From: Bacillota bacterium
Lineage (GTDB): Bacteria; Bacillota; Clostridia; Acetivibrionales; DSM-1351
Reading direction: 5' to 3'
Length of the DNA: 64,000 bases
Assembly: GCA_023391425.1 (NCBI GenBank)
Contig: JAEWAX010000158.1
Coordinates: 57,662-121,661 of the forward strand
The notes under the pieces are model-generated. The model had not been told where the DNA came from, made no database searches, and saw only the letters and a program-made list of their open reading frames with translations. Of the stretch, positions 26,470 through 36,715 are shown one piece after another. Every line of letters begins with the position of its first letter. Position 1 is the stretch's first letter. The translations under genes were made by a program, and so were the position numbers.

Positions 26470-27732
26470 TTAAACAACCAGTGTAACAAGGTCATCTTTT
26501 TTATCTATAGTAAAGCTAATTTTTTTCCCTCCATAGGTTAATTCATAATCTCCTAGATAACCTGTTATATTTACCGCTCCATTCTCGTTAGTAACTGTAG
26601 TAAATGGTTTACTCCACCATTCATTTTTTATTAAATTGTGTATTTCGTTGTATATTGGTTTGACTCTGTTATCCTTTGTCATAAATCCCGCAGGTGCTCC
26701 AAGCCAGAGACCATCTACAAAATCCCACCAGGTTATAGATTCAACATTAGGATTAGAGAACAGTGTTTTATAATGCAACGCTGCTTCTCTGGCCTGACGT
26801 TCTTCACCTTCAGGTGTAGATGGCCATTCAGGAATCTGATAATCATTAAGATCATCTATTTCAGGTGGCATGATGTGCCCCGAAACAATTGTATTCTCTG
26901 TAAAATGTATAGGCAGTTTAAAGCGTGAAAACCTCTCAAGTATTTCCTCAGTTTTTTCAACACCCCAATAGCCCTGATGCATATGTGACTGAATACCGAT
27001 GGCATCTATGGGAATACCAGCTTCCAGTAACCCCTCTACCAAAATATCATATGACTCAGATGTATTAAAATCATTAATTAGAAGAGTAGCTTCGGGATTT
27101 GATTCTTTGGCAGCTTTAAACACTTCCCTTACCAAATGAAGTCTACCATAATCCTTACAAATTCGTGTTATGCCATTGTCATACTTATCAAATATAGGCA
27201 TAATAACAACTTCATTGATTACGTCCCATATATTTATCAACCCCTTAAACTCTGTAACTTCCCTGTTGATACGTTCTAGTTGAATCTTCATAATTTCGGT
27301 ATTGCTCATCTCCATAAGCCACGGCGCTGTCAATGTATGCCAGCACAATGGATGTCCTTTGAGTGTTATCCCTTTTGATACCAGCCACTCTGCTGCCTGT
27401 CTTAAACGTTTGGTATCAGGTTGTCCCTTCACCTTCTCAAAATTCCCCCAATAAAAAGGTAGTGTAGCATAATTAAACAAGTCAACAAACTTATTTAATC
27501 TATCTCCAACCTTAAATTTTTCTTCACCATCAAATTCATTATTCTTATATGGAAGGGAACTAAACTCTGAACATCCAAATAAGAATTTATGCTTTATTTG
27601 CTCAACCTCAACTTCTTGATTCTGAATAATAGTACCATCTGCTCTCATAAGCCTGAGTTCTCTGGTTCCTATTCTATGCTTATGTTTATTCATATTACGT
27701 GCTATATTGCTTGAGTTATCAATTTTATTCAT
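26470..27732 (-). CDS. Cytoplasmic GH10 endo-beta-1,4-xylanase
   Basis: 420 residues with no signal peptide or dockerin. The GH10 barrel carries WHTLTAPWL, the acid/base Glu174 in WDVINEVV, DAIGIQSHMHQGYW, and the nucleophile Glu279 in IHFTENT (canonical ITELD, here FTEN). Residues 1-60 precede the barrel, and a small beta domain ends the protein (GAVNITGYLGDYELTYGGKK). It would cut imported xylo-oligosaccharides inside the cell. It lies 270 bp downstream of an oligosaccharide-binding protein gene, and the gap shows no gene. Confidence 0.88.
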   Translation of the reverse strand: MNKIDNSSNIARNMNKHKHRIGTRELRLMRADGTIIQNQEVEVEQIKHKFLFGCSEFSSLPYKNNEFDGEEKFKVGDRLNKFVDLFNYATLPFYWGNFEKVKGQPDTKRLRQAAEWLVSKGITLKGHPLCWHTLTAPWLMEMSNTEIMKIQLERINREVTEFKGLINIWDVINEVVIMPIFDKYDNGITRICKDYGRLHLVREVFKAAKESNPEATLLINDFNTSESYDILVEGLLEAGIPIDAIGIQSHMHQGYWGVEKTEEILERFSRFKLPIHFTENTIVSGHIMPPEIDDLNDYQIPEWPSTPEGEERQAREAALHYKTLFSNPNVESITWWDFVDGLWLGAPAGFMTKDNRVKPIYNEIHNLIKNEWWSKPFTTVTNENGAVNITGYLGDYELTYGGKKISFTIDKKDDLVTLVV

Positions 27733-28003
27733 ATAAATTCTCCTTAAATTTTATTTTTTAGAACTTCCAGCATTCAATCCAACCAAAAAAGAATTTTTAT
27801 GGAATGAATATACGTTGCTTAGCATAGTGTGGGGTAAATCAAAGTCATTGCGCCTAGATAATTTATGGTATCACATCCAACCTCCTTCCATACCTAAGTG
27901 TCAGAAACGATAACTAAAAATATATACCTTCACTTATCCAAGTAATCAGCGAGTTAATAAAATCCAACTAAATTAAAACTACATCTAAACACAGTTCTCA
28001 ACC

Positions 28004-29716
28004 TTATTTCCAGTTATCAGCTCTCCACTTCAACTGCCCATTTATCCTGTTAAGATATGACTTTATATCGCACTTATGGAGTTCGTTTACATATTCATCC
28101 CAAACTTTCTCAAATTCATCGGGTTTTGTGAGTATCGCTTTGGGCAGGTACTTTACAGCAATATCTTCAAGTTTAATTTTTGCCATGCTTGCAGAAGAAC
28201 CATCAACAAGATCTATCTGCCATGCTGGATAAGAAACACGGTTTTCGGGAGCTGGGCTAAAGAAATCTGTCCATTTCTTATAACCATAAGCCTTTAGAAA
28301 CCCTCGATCATAATCTTTTAAGGAATTATAAAACTCTTTTTGTTGAAAGCTTGGAGTACCTGCGTTGCCATCAGAGTATGTGCCTTCAATCTTCGGTCCG
28401 TAGTACCAAAGGGTATACGCCTGATTTCCAAGTATCCAAGCATTATCTGTTGAATGTTCTCTCTGTTCCTGATTTCTATAAAATTCACCTTTATCATTCA
28501 CAAAGTAATCTTCACCTTCGATACCCCAACCAATAATTTTCTGCCATTTTTCGGTTATTAAAGCATCAAAGAACTTAATTACTCTTTTAGGATTTTTGCA
28601 ATTTTTTGTTAATGCAAAACCGGTATTAACATTTAGGACCTGTTGGTCGTAATAATGATCCTTTGTTTTTTCATCAAACACCAAGGGACACGGAGCATAT
28701 GTTCTCTCAATTTTATTGTCCGTAATAAGTGCCTTTTCCGCAACGTAGTAGTTCCAATGCTGATCAAACATTCCAAGAACTCTGCCACTTGATAGTTTAG
28801 ACATGTATTGGTCGTAATTCATAGTAAAAGTTTCAGGGTCTATCAAACCTTTTGAATTAACCTCATTAAGTTTTTTGTAATATCTCTTTGCATAGTCCTT
28901 GTCCCAGAAGAAATCTGCAATATTAGTTTTATCATTTACCACTACAATACCATCATTTGGATAACCAACCAGGTACTCAGGAGGGTTCTTCAAACAAAAA
29001 TTTCTCCAACCATCGGAAAGTATTTCAAAACCTATAGTAGGTTCTCCATAAATTTCAGGATACTTTTGCTTATACTTTTCAATTAAATCAAAATATTGAT
29101 CAAGAGTTTTAACTTTGGGATATCCAAATTCCTGCAATACTGCTTTCTGTATCCAGAATGCTGAGCCTTCCCATACATTTGCAGTATAATTCCCATAAAT
29201 TATACCGTAATCAGCCATAACATAGAAATGGTTATCGCTTGTGTCTATAACCTTATTTTTATATTTTTCATAATGTTTTTCAAGATTTGGCGCATTTTCT
29301 GCTATCAAATCCTCCAAAGGAATTAAAGCTCCAGCTCCAGTAAATCTGCTAACACTGTCAGAATCGACAGTGACAACATCCGGATAGTCACCAGCGGCTA
29401 ACATAACTCCTATCTTTTGTGCTTTGTCACCTACTAGGAATTCAAATTTACATGTAACACCGAGTTTTTCTTTAATTAACTTATATATTTTGTTACTGTT
29501 AGTTGGTGACTGACCAGGGTCAGAAATGAAAAAGCTGATCTCAATTGGGTCAAGAGCTGCATCAGACGATTCCTGCGATGTTGATATGCCAGCTGAAGCC
29601 TTTGAAGTACTAGCTCTTTCTGTGCTTGTAGAAATATTGCAGCCCGAAGTTGTAACACTATTTGCTAACACTACTATCAAAAGAAAAACTAATAAACCTC
29701 TCCTACTTCCTAACAT
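28004..29716 (-). CDS. Oligosaccharide-binding lipoprotein, LplA-like (copy 1)
   Basis: 570 residues with a lipoprotein signal (VLANSVTTSGC). A family 1 extracellular binding fold of the large LplA/YtcQ type follows (ISFFISDPGQSPTNSNKIYKLIKEKLG, in parts; AAGDYPDVVTVDSDS; GNQAYTLWYYGPKIEGTYSDGN). It probably binds plant-derived oligosaccharides such as xylo-oligomers, given the downstream xylanase and upstream YesMN regulators. A second, different binding protein of the same family lies at 35031 beside the permeases. Confidence 0.82.
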   Translation of the reverse strand: MLGSRRGLLVFLLIVVLANSVTTSGCNISTSTERASTSKASAGISTSQESSDAALDPIEISFFISDPGQSPTNSNKIYKLIKEKLGVTCKFEFLVGDKAQKIGVMLAAGDYPDVVTVDSDSVSRFTGAGALIPLEDLIAENAPNLEKHYEKYKNKVIDTSDNHFYVMADYGIIYGNYTANVWEGSAFWIQKAVLQEFGYPKVKTLDQYFDLIEKYKQKYPEIYGEPTIGFEILSDGWRNFCLKNPPEYLVGYPNDGIVVVNDKTNIADFFWDKDYAKRYYKKLNEVNSKGLIDPETFTMNYDQYMSKLSSGRVLGMFDQHWNYYVAEKALITDNKIERTYAPCPLVFDEKTKDHYYDQQVLNVNTGFALTKNCKNPKRVIKFFDALITEKWQKIIGWGIEGEDYFVNDKGEFYRNQEQREHSTDNAWILGNQAYTLWYYGPKIEGTYSDGNAGTPSFQQKEFYNSLKDYDRGFLKAYGYKKWTDFFSPAPENRVSYPAWQIDLVDGSSASMAKIKLEDIAVKYLPKAILTKPDEFEKVWDEYVNELHKCDIKSYLNRINGQLKWRADNWK

Positions 29717-29828
29717 TTATTCTCCTCCTCAAAATTTATAAACATATAACATCAATAAGTAAACAATTATATAATATAATCATTACTTACTTTCAATTTA
29801 CCATACTATAAATTATTCACCAAAAAAG

Positions 29829-31415
29829 TTAGCTCCTTAATTTGCTTCTAAATTCATTTGGTTTTATCGAGAAATATTTTACAAATTGTTTTAGAAAATT
29901 ATTATATGAAACATACCCCAGAGAGTATGCAATTTCATGCAACTTGAGATCAGTTTCGGTCAGAATTCTCTTAGCCTCTTCCATTCTGAGTTTATGAAGA
30001 TATTCTGTGTAACTGCAGCCAAACCATTTGTTTATCTGGCAACCTAAGTATGTTGGATGTATATATAGTTCCCTTGATATCTCCCTGATTGTCAGGTTTC
30101 TTTTAAAATTTTGTTGTATATATTCTTCAACTTTTTGTTTATCGGATTTTATATCTTTATTTATTAGGCTATGTGCATATGTGCAAAAATTTATTGCATA
30201 CTGTTCTATAAGTTTTTCTATTTGGTTAATGGGCAAACTTTTATCTAATAATTTACTTATATTAGGTATTTCAGGTATTTTATCAATAACTCCTCCCATA
30301 TTACTGATAATTGAGAAACTATTAAATATAACATTCGTCAGATATATTTCAATAATTTCAGGCGCAATAAATGAACTTCTAAACACGTTAAAATTGGAAT
30401 TAATCGATTTAATAATATTATTTTGGTCAAGGCTTTCAAATGCACTTAATAATTCAATATTTTTGATTTCGTTAAAGTCATAGTTAATTGTCTGGTTTAT
30501 TATATCTCTATAATTCAATATATTTCCACTAGGGCTGAAAAACCTGTACTCTAATGCCTTTTCAGCTTCCTTCATTGAGTATAAAAGAAGACTGAGTTCT
30601 TGAACTGGATTTCCAATTGCTAGGTAAAACTCTCCTTTAAACAGTTCTGATAACCCTGGAATTATATAGGAAGCTAATTCATTCGGGGTTTTTTGTCCAA
30701 TACTGGCCAAAACAAGTCTATAAGAACCACCATTTTCAAATATAGGATATACATAAAAATCTTTAATTTGTAAATCATCAATAGACTGTTTCAATCTTTC
30801 AAAATATTTTAACTCCATCGAATCAACCACGGAGGAACCTTCTATAGTTGTACTCTCGAGTCCTACATCCAGGATTGCATACGACCATAACGTTTTACCT
30901 GAAACAAATTCTACATCCAGATTTTCTATCAGGCTATCCTCAGTAATGGATTCATTTAAATACATGTCAAACAAAATCCCAACATCAACCTCTGAACATT
31001 CACAGCGAATTTTCTTATATTCATTACTTTTCACTAATTCTGGAATTATCTTTAAAAGTACTTCAGAAAATTCATCCTTAAAAATAGGTTTCAGGAGATA
31101 ATGCTGTATGCCATACTGCATCGCAATTTTTGCGTATTTAAATTCATCATAACTACTTACAATAATAAACATTGGACCACAAAAATCAGGATTTGATTTT
31201 ACACGTTTCACCAGTTCTAACCCATCCATGAGAGGCATCTTAATATCTGTAATAACAAGGTCAGGATGTAACTCTTCGATAAGTTTTAATGCCTTTTCAC
31301 CATTTCCGCATTCTCCACAAATAGAAAAGCCCAACTTCTCCCAGTCAGCTGCTATTTTAAGGGCTTCTAAAGCCATAGGTTCATCATCTACAAGTAAAAC
31401 TTTTAACATAGACAT
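29829..31415 (-). CDS. AraC-type response regulator, YesN-like (copy 2)
   Basis: 528 residues. The N-terminal receiver has MLKVLLVDDEPMALEAL, phospho-acceptor Asp in LVITDIKMPLMDG and Lys in YLLKPIF. A long variable middle section follows, then a C-terminal double helix-turn-helix AraC domain (LTIREISRELYIHPTYLGCQINKWFGCSYTEYLHKLRMEEAKRIL, in sections). It is placed directly after the YesM-like kinase and before the binding protein gene, so it likely activates oligosaccharide uptake genes. It is the second regulator in this cluster. Confidence 0.9.
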   Translation of the reverse strand: MSMLKVLLVDDEPMALEALKIAADWEKLGFSICGECGNGEKALKLIEELHPDLVITDIKMPLMDGLELVKRVKSNPDFCGPMFIIVSSYDEFKYAKIAMQYGIQHYLLKPIFKDEFSEVLLKIIPELVKSNEYKKIRCECSEVDVGILFDMYLNESITEDSLIENLDVEFVSGKTLWSYAILDVGLESTTIEGSSVVDSMELKYFERLKQSIDDLQIKDFYVYPIFENGGSYRLVLASIGQKTPNELASYIIPGLSELFKGEFYLAIGNPVQELSLLLYSMKEAEKALEYRFFSPSGNILNYRDIINQTINYDFNEIKNIELLSAFESLDQNNIIKSINSNFNVFRSSFIAPEIIEIYLTNVIFNSFSIISNMGGVIDKIPEIPNISKLLDKSLPINQIEKLIEQYAINFCTYAHSLINKDIKSDKQKVEEYIQQNFKRNLTIREISRELYIHPTYLGCQINKWFGCSYTEYLHKLRMEEAKRILTETDLKLHEIAYSLGYVSYNNFLKQFVKYFSIKPNEFRSKLRS

Positions 31416-31445
31416 AGCCTCTCTCCTTCCAAAACAAGTACACTC

Positions 31446-33257
31446 TTACACAATTTCTAATCCCGTTGGGTTATGAAGATTTTCAATAGGTATTACAAAA
31501 TAAACTTTTGTACCTTGCATTGGGCTACTTTCAATATTAAATGACACCTTATTTCCATAATACAACTTCAACCTTCTATATACATTTCGTATTCCTATAT
31601 GTGTATTTATCTCTGTTTCACTGGTTATGCCTTTAAGAACCTCTTCAAGTCTAAAACTATCCATTCCTGTTCCATTGTCTTCTACACAAACTTTAAGGCC
31701 TATGTCAGATATTGTTATACTAATACTAATTTTCCCTAAGCCTACGATTGCCTGTGTTCCGTGTTTACAAGCATTTTCAACTAAAGGCTGCAAACTCATT
31801 TTCGGTATTTTAAAAGAAGTTAATCCTTCATCTATTGATATAGAATAATCCATTTTACCGCAGAAACGGAATTTCTCAATTTTTAAATACATTTCTGTAA
31901 ATTCCAACTCTTCTTCAATAGTAACCATATCATCTTTCCAGCTAAGAAGTCTCCTGAGTGTTTTGGACAGGTACTTTAGCACATCAATTATTTCAGTGTA
32001 ATTATTTTTCACACATATTACCAATAGCGCATTAAGTGTATTAAACAAAAAATGTGGATTCATCTGACTTTGGAGAAAATTAATTTCGGCACGCACCCGT
32101 TCTAATTCAAGATTTTTTTTCTGAAGTTCGAGCTTATATACATCATTTATCAAAGCGCTTATCTTGGATGCCATAAAATTAAAGTTTCGTATAACGACTC
32201 CAATTTCATCTTTCCCTTCATTTATTTCAATCAAATTAAACTGCCCTTCATGAAACTTAAGCATGTGCTTAGAAAGTTTTTTCAATCTGTAATTATATGA
32301 ATGAACTATTATGAAAATTAACAATGATGATATAAAAATACTTGCAATAGCAAAGGTAAGCGCCGATTTAAGTGTTTCAGCAACCGATTTAGAAAGGCGC
32401 TCACTATTAGCTATCCCTATCAGTCTCCAACCCATAAAATACCTGGATTTTCCCAAAGTAGACTGAAGTACTATGTTATCATTTTTAAGTATGCCTTGAT
32501 CAAATTTTTTAAACGCGTTTTTTCCATCGATATCATAGGCATCATTTGTTGAGCATACTATATTGTTCTCAGGGTCAACAAGGAATAAGTTCAGATAATC
32601 TTTTTCTCTCTTTAATATACTTGATAATTGATCCAAATCAACATCTATTTTAAGAATTTTCTCCCTATAACCCAGTATAGGATCCTGAGTAGAATTTTTC
32701 AATATGCTCAGGTACTGGATCTGCCTCCTTGGAAGGCTATTGGTTTGTCCGATGTATGTTTTGATAAGTACTCTTTCTTTTGATTTAGATGCCTCTTGAT
32801 ACCAAGAAGTTTTTTTTACATTTTCGTTTGTATAAAAGTAAGTTCCGCCGGTCTCGATTGTCGGGTTATCTACATATAATCCAATATTACCAATAAAATT
32901 GTAAGCCGAGGTGTACATAATAAGTCTATCTCTTAGCAAACTATCATAAATATTATAATATTCAATATTATTTGAAAAATTCGTGTCCAGCAAATTAAAT
33001 AGGGCTGTGTCGGTAGATATTGAATGGCTCACAGCAATACAACCTTCAATCATTGTATTTATATCAACCCTCGTCCTATCCATTGATATCTGATAGTTAT
33101 TATTTTCTCTATCACGTACTATTTCCGAGAATCTATTGAGGAAAACTGCGTTGATTATAATTATTGGGACTAAAAGGCATACAACATAAATTAATAAAAA
33201 TTTAAAATTTAACGGTATATCATTTACTTTATTAAAAAATATTCTTTTTAGCCTCAT
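31446..33257 (-). CDS. Sensor histidine kinase, YesM-like
   Basis: 603 residues. A first helix (FLLIYVVCLLVPIIIINAVFL), an extracellular sensing domain of about 230 residues, a second helix (FAIASIFISSLLIFIIV) and a HAMP segment are followed by a His_kinase domain. The phospho-His is in NPHFLFNTLNALL, the N-box is PLVENACKHG and the ATP-lid is VEDNGTGM. The start at 33257 (MRLKRIFF) follows GAGGAG by 7 nt; the longer frame would overlap the upstream regulator by 38 bp without a site. It probably senses external sugars, perhaps through a binding protein. Confidence 0.9.
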   Translation of the reverse strand: MRLKRIFFNKVNDIPLNFKFLLIYVVCLLVPIIIINAVFLNRFSEIVRDRENNNYQISMDRTRVDINTMIEGCIAVSHSISTDTALFNLLDTNFSNNIEYYNIYDSLLRDRLIMYTSAYNFIGNIGLYVDNPTIETGGTYFYTNENVKKTSWYQEASKSKERVLIKTYIGQTNSLPRRQIQYLSILKNSTQDPILGYREKILKIDVDLDQLSSILKREKDYLNLFLVDPENNIVCSTNDAYDIDGKNAFKKFDQGILKNDNIVLQSTLGKSRYFMGWRLIGIANSERLSKSVAETLKSALTFAIASIFISSLLIFIIVHSYNYRLKKLSKHMLKFHEGQFNLIEINEGKDEIGVVIRNFNFMASKISALINDVYKLELQKKNLELERVRAEINFLQSQMNPHFLFNTLNALLVICVKNNYTEIIDVLKYLSKTLRRLLSWKDDMVTIEEELEFTEMYLKIEKFRFCGKMDYSISIDEGLTSFKIPKMSLQPLVENACKHGTQAIVGLGKISISITISDIGLKVCVEDNGTGMDSFRLEEVLKGITSETEINTHIGIRNVYRRLKLYYGNKVSFNIESSPMQGTKVYFVIPIENLHNPTGLEIV

Positions 33258-33279
33258 CCAACTTCTCCTCAAGACAGAT

Positions 33280-34839
33280 TTATTCAGTTTTAAACGCAGA
33301 TGGTGGTAAATTTGCAATCGACTTAAACTTACTCAAAAAATACTTGGGATCATTAAAGCCTACTGCCTTTGATACTTCAGTAATTTTCATATCAGTTCGG
33401 CTAAGAAGTTTCTTTGCCTCTTCAATCCTCACATAATTCAGATATTCATTGAACTGCATACCAGTGGCTTTTTTAAATACTTGTCCAAGGTAAATAGGAT
33501 TCATATAAAATTCCTGTGCAACATTTTTAAGCTTTATCTCCTTAAAATAGTTCTGTTGTATATAATCCTTAATTTCGCAAATAATAAGTTGAGAAGAAGA
33601 GCATTTGGAGCTTTCTATAAGAGCAGCAGCATGCTGGCATTCCCTAAGAAAAGCAGCCTGCAATTCATTGATTGTCAGCTGTTCCATACACTTGTCAAAT
33701 ATCAAGGCGGTGTCTAAAAAGTTTTTAAGATTGACATTGAGATCTATAAGCAGCTTTACTATTTCTAATAAAAAGCTTTTTAGCGCCGATATAATTATGG
33801 AGGGAGAAATAAGTGTCTCTTCAAAATATTCAAATATTTCCTTGACTATTTGATCTATTTCGCTAACATTATTTGCCCTTATGTGTATAAGTAAAGACTT
33901 AATTCTTTCAACATCTACGTTATTGCTAAATTTTAGATCTTTAACATCATTGAAATAGATAACCTTTCCTTCACCAAGATAAAATCTGAATTCTAGAGTA
34001 AAAGCTGCTAATTCGCAAATTTTACCAACTGATTCCGGACCGGTTTCATTATTACTTACAGAAAGTGTTGCTTCGCAGAGCAAACTGCTTTTTATTTTAG
34101 ATAATAGTCTATTGGCAAATTCTTCTATATTTGCAGTAAACGCCATCTTTCCACAAGTTATAATTCCTATTCTGTCGTTATCATCCTGAAAAACGTTAAA
34201 TTGAAAGATTGATCCTACTTCCTCTTCTAATATCTGCCTTACTTGTTTTTTTGTGTCATTTAGATCCTTTTCAGGGTTAGGATTTTGATTTTTAGATATT
34301 TCAATTAGCAGGCAACGTATCTCGTCTTGTTTACCTATACCAAGTAGTAGACCCACCCTACTAATAAGTGATTCTTTTTTCTCACCAGATATTAATCGCC
34401 TTATGCATTGATTTGTAACAAACGCAATCTGCCTATTTGTATTTTGTAATCTATTTCGCTCTTCCTTTATTTCTATAGACAGTTTTGATATAACTGCACT
34501 AATTTCCTCATCATCCAGAGGCTTTAACAAGTAATGTCTTGTATTGTAGTTCATGGCCTTCTTTGCATAAGAGAAATCATCATATCCACTTAATATAACA
34601 AACTTAGCTATTGAATTCAGTTTCTCATAGCTCTGTTTTATTAATTCTAGACCATCCATTCCCGGCATTTTAATATCTGTTATTACAAGATCAGGATTAC
34701 ACATTTTTACTAACTCAAGTGCATCTATTCCATTTGAGGCCTCTCCGCAGATAACAAAGCCATTTGCAGCCCAATTGACCATCACCCTAAGACCTTCTAA
34801 AACGTAAGGTTCATCATCTACAAGTAAAACCTTCAGCAT
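33280..34839 (-). CDS. AraC-type response regulator, YesN-like (copy 1)
   Basis: 519 residues with the same layout as the regulator at 29829. The receiver has MLKVLLVDDEPYVLEGLRVM, Asp in LVITDIKMPGMDG and Lys in YLLKPLDDEE. The middle is variable, and the C-terminal AraC domain includes IKLKNVAQEFYMNPIYLGQVFKK and MKITEVSKAVGFNDPKYFLSKFK. A GGGAGG site precedes the ATG. It is the first gene of the regulator-kinase-regulator set, with only 22 bp to the kinase start. Confidence 0.9.
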   Translation of the reverse strand: MLKVLLVDDEPYVLEGLRVMVNWAANGFVICGEASNGIDALELVKMCNPDLVITDIKMPGMDGLELIKQSYEKLNSIAKFVILSGYDDFSYAKKAMNYNTRHYLLKPLDDEEISAVISKLSIEIKEERNRLQNTNRQIAFVTNQCIRRLISGEKKESLISRVGLLLGIGKQDEIRCLLIEISKNQNPNPEKDLNDTKKQVRQILEEEVGSIFQFNVFQDDNDRIGIITCGKMAFTANIEEFANRLLSKIKSSLLCEATLSVSNNETGPESVGKICELAAFTLEFRFYLGEGKVIYFNDVKDLKFSNNVDVERIKSLLIHIRANNVSEIDQIVKEIFEYFEETLISPSIIISALKSFLLEIVKLLIDLNVNLKNFLDTALIFDKCMEQLTINELQAAFLRECQHAAALIESSKCSSSQLIICEIKDYIQQNYFKEIKLKNVAQEFYMNPIYLGQVFKKATGMQFNEYLNYVRIEEAKKLLSRTDMKITEVSKAVGFNDPKYFLSKFKSIANLPPSAFKTE

Positions 34840-34966
34840 AATACCTCCCTAATCAGACAATTCTTCCTCTTATATAAATACCTGTATAGGGTTATTATAC
34901 TTCTCAGCCTTAACTTGGTAAAGAACTTATTTTTATTTTTAGAGCTACTTGACAAAATAATTAACA

Positions 34967-34998
34967 AAGGAATGTATAGGTTTCCCCATACATTCCTT
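34967..34998 (-). terminator. Terminator behind the second binding protein gene
   Basis: The arms AAGGAATGTA and TACATTCCTT enclose a 12-nt loop, and TTTGTTAATTATTTT follows on the minus strand. It separates the transport genes from the YesMN regulator unit. Confidence 0.75.
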
Positions 34999-35030
34999 GT
35001 CAACAGTTTTAACTATTATCTTATTTTATA

Positions 35031-36617
35031 TTATTTCTTACTTGCTATGTATGCATCAATCTGTTTCTGTGCTTCGTCTATAACTTTCTGCATACCAGCA
35101 GCTTCCATAGCTTTCTTAGCTTTTGGATAGTTTTTATCAAAATCTGCAACACCATCATTCATAGGTTCTACGTATGTTCTACCAACATTTGCAAGTGTAG
35201 CTATTTCGTTCTTTACATTAGTCTGGTCAAAAGTCCAACCTAATGTTTCCATAGGTTTTCCAGAATCATTGAATTTCTGCATCTTATCCCACTTGTCTGT
35301 AGCTTCGTTAGCCCATAGGTAATCAAGGAACTGGCTTCCGCCCATTGCCCACTGTGCAAGACCTGTATATCCTGAAGTTTCTGCAGTTACACCATCTGCG
35401 TAATCGATCTGATTTTCACCAATCTTCTTGTAATGTTTGCCTTCAATACCCCAATCAAGTAGGTTCTTGAGCTGTTTGTCCTTAAATAGGAGGTTCAAGA
35501 ACATCATTGCTCTTGCTGGATCCTTTGATGTTCTAGAAATAGCCAGCATTGAGTTAGTTAATTCACCTGTTCCAACGTAATACTGCTTTCCTTGATATGC
35601 ATTAACTTGAATTAATTTCAAACCTAATTGAGCTTCCATTTCAGAATCTTTACCAGGTTTTAATTGCTCACCCCACATGAATGCTTTTTTAGCCTTTTTA
35701 ACAGGCACACTATCCATAAGAGTACCAGCGTCTTTATTGATAAGACCTTTTTTATACCAGTCATTAGACAATTTTATTTGTTTGCTAAATTCTTCATCCT
35801 CTAAAACATTTATTACTTTGATATCTTTACTATCGGTCTTTTTATATCCTACATAATTAGTATTGTCAATAAATCTATCAAATAAATCCTGTGTAAAGTA
35901 ACCAACATTGTCACCTCTAGAAGTAACAAATGGTACTATACCTGGTTCATTATCCTTTATTGTTTGAAGGAATGGTTCAAAATCAGCTGGTTCTTTAACA
36001 TTTGAAAAGTCCATTTTATACTTATCAGCTAATTCCTTATTTACAAGTACACCGCCAACACCGAACATATCTTTTCCAGTTGGAATACCATAAAGCTTTC
36101 CATTTACAATAGGAGCCTTCAAATAAGCTGGATTAATGTTTGCTTTTATATCTTGACCATATTTTTCGAGTAACTCATCTAACGGAATCCATGCTTTTTG
36201 TGCTACAAAGTTTGTAAAACCATACCATGCTGGTGAAAACATTGTATCAACCTTATCTCCTGATGCTACAATAAGCCTCTGCTTATCCTGATAGCTATCC
36301 CACCAGAAGTAGTTAAGCTTAATAGTTGCATTGATCTTTTCCTTCAAGATCTTGTTTACTTCGTCCTGTACTAAAGGTAAATCTTTACACTGTGGAGCTA
36401 GAAAGTAACAATTCAACTCGTATGGTTCTAGTGTTGATGGATCAACATCACCTGAAGCCGTAGTTTCAGCTGCTACTGTAGAACTAGCCGCCGAGCTAAC
36501 TGCTGCTGTTGAAGCAGTTGAAGCTGTTGAATCACTTGATGCTCCGCAGCCTGTAAGAGCTACGCTTGCAATCATAGATATAACCAACATAAGACTACCT
36601 AGTTTTTTCATTTTCAT
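35031..36617 (-). CDS. lplA: Oligosaccharide-binding lipoprotein, LplA-like (copy 2)
   Basis: 528 residues with a lipoprotein signal (VISMIASVALTGC). A low-complexity Ser/Thr/Ala linker (about residues 28-58) leads into a large family 1 solute-binding fold (LNCYFLAPQCKDLPLVQDEV, IPLDELLEKYGQDIK, ISRTSKDPARAMMFLN). It is encoded directly downstream of LplB and LplC and is the primary binding protein of that importer. A GGAGG site precedes the ATG. The ligand is probably an oligosaccharide. Confidence 0.85.
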   Translation of the reverse strand: MKMKKLGSLMLVISMIASVALTGCGASSDSTASTASTAAVSSAASSTVAAETTASGDVDPSTLEPYELNCYFLAPQCKDLPLVQDEVNKILKEKINATIKLNYFWWDSYQDKQRLIVASGDKVDTMFSPAWYGFTNFVAQKAWIPLDELLEKYGQDIKANINPAYLKAPIVNGKLYGIPTGKDMFGVGGVLVNKELADKYKMDFSNVKEPADFEPFLQTIKDNEPGIVPFVTSRGDNVGYFTQDLFDRFIDNTNYVGYKKTDSKDIKVINVLEDEEFSKQIKLSNDWYKKGLINKDAGTLMDSVPVKKAKKAFMWGEQLKPGKDSEMEAQLGLKLIQVNAYQGKQYYVGTGELTNSMLAISRTSKDPARAMMFLNLLFKDKQLKNLLDWGIEGKHYKKIGENQIDYADGVTAETSGYTGLAQWAMGGSQFLDYLWANEATDKWDKMQKFNDSGKPMETLGWTFDQTNVKNEIATLANVGRTYVEPMNDGVADFDKNYPKAKKAMEAAGMQKVIDEAQKQIDAYIASKK

Positions 36618-36715
36618 CGTTCTAATCCTCCTATATTTTATTTATATTTGATTAGTATCTATAAGTATAACTTCACTCACAGGTACTACAATCAACATAA
36701 TCATACAACTTGGAC

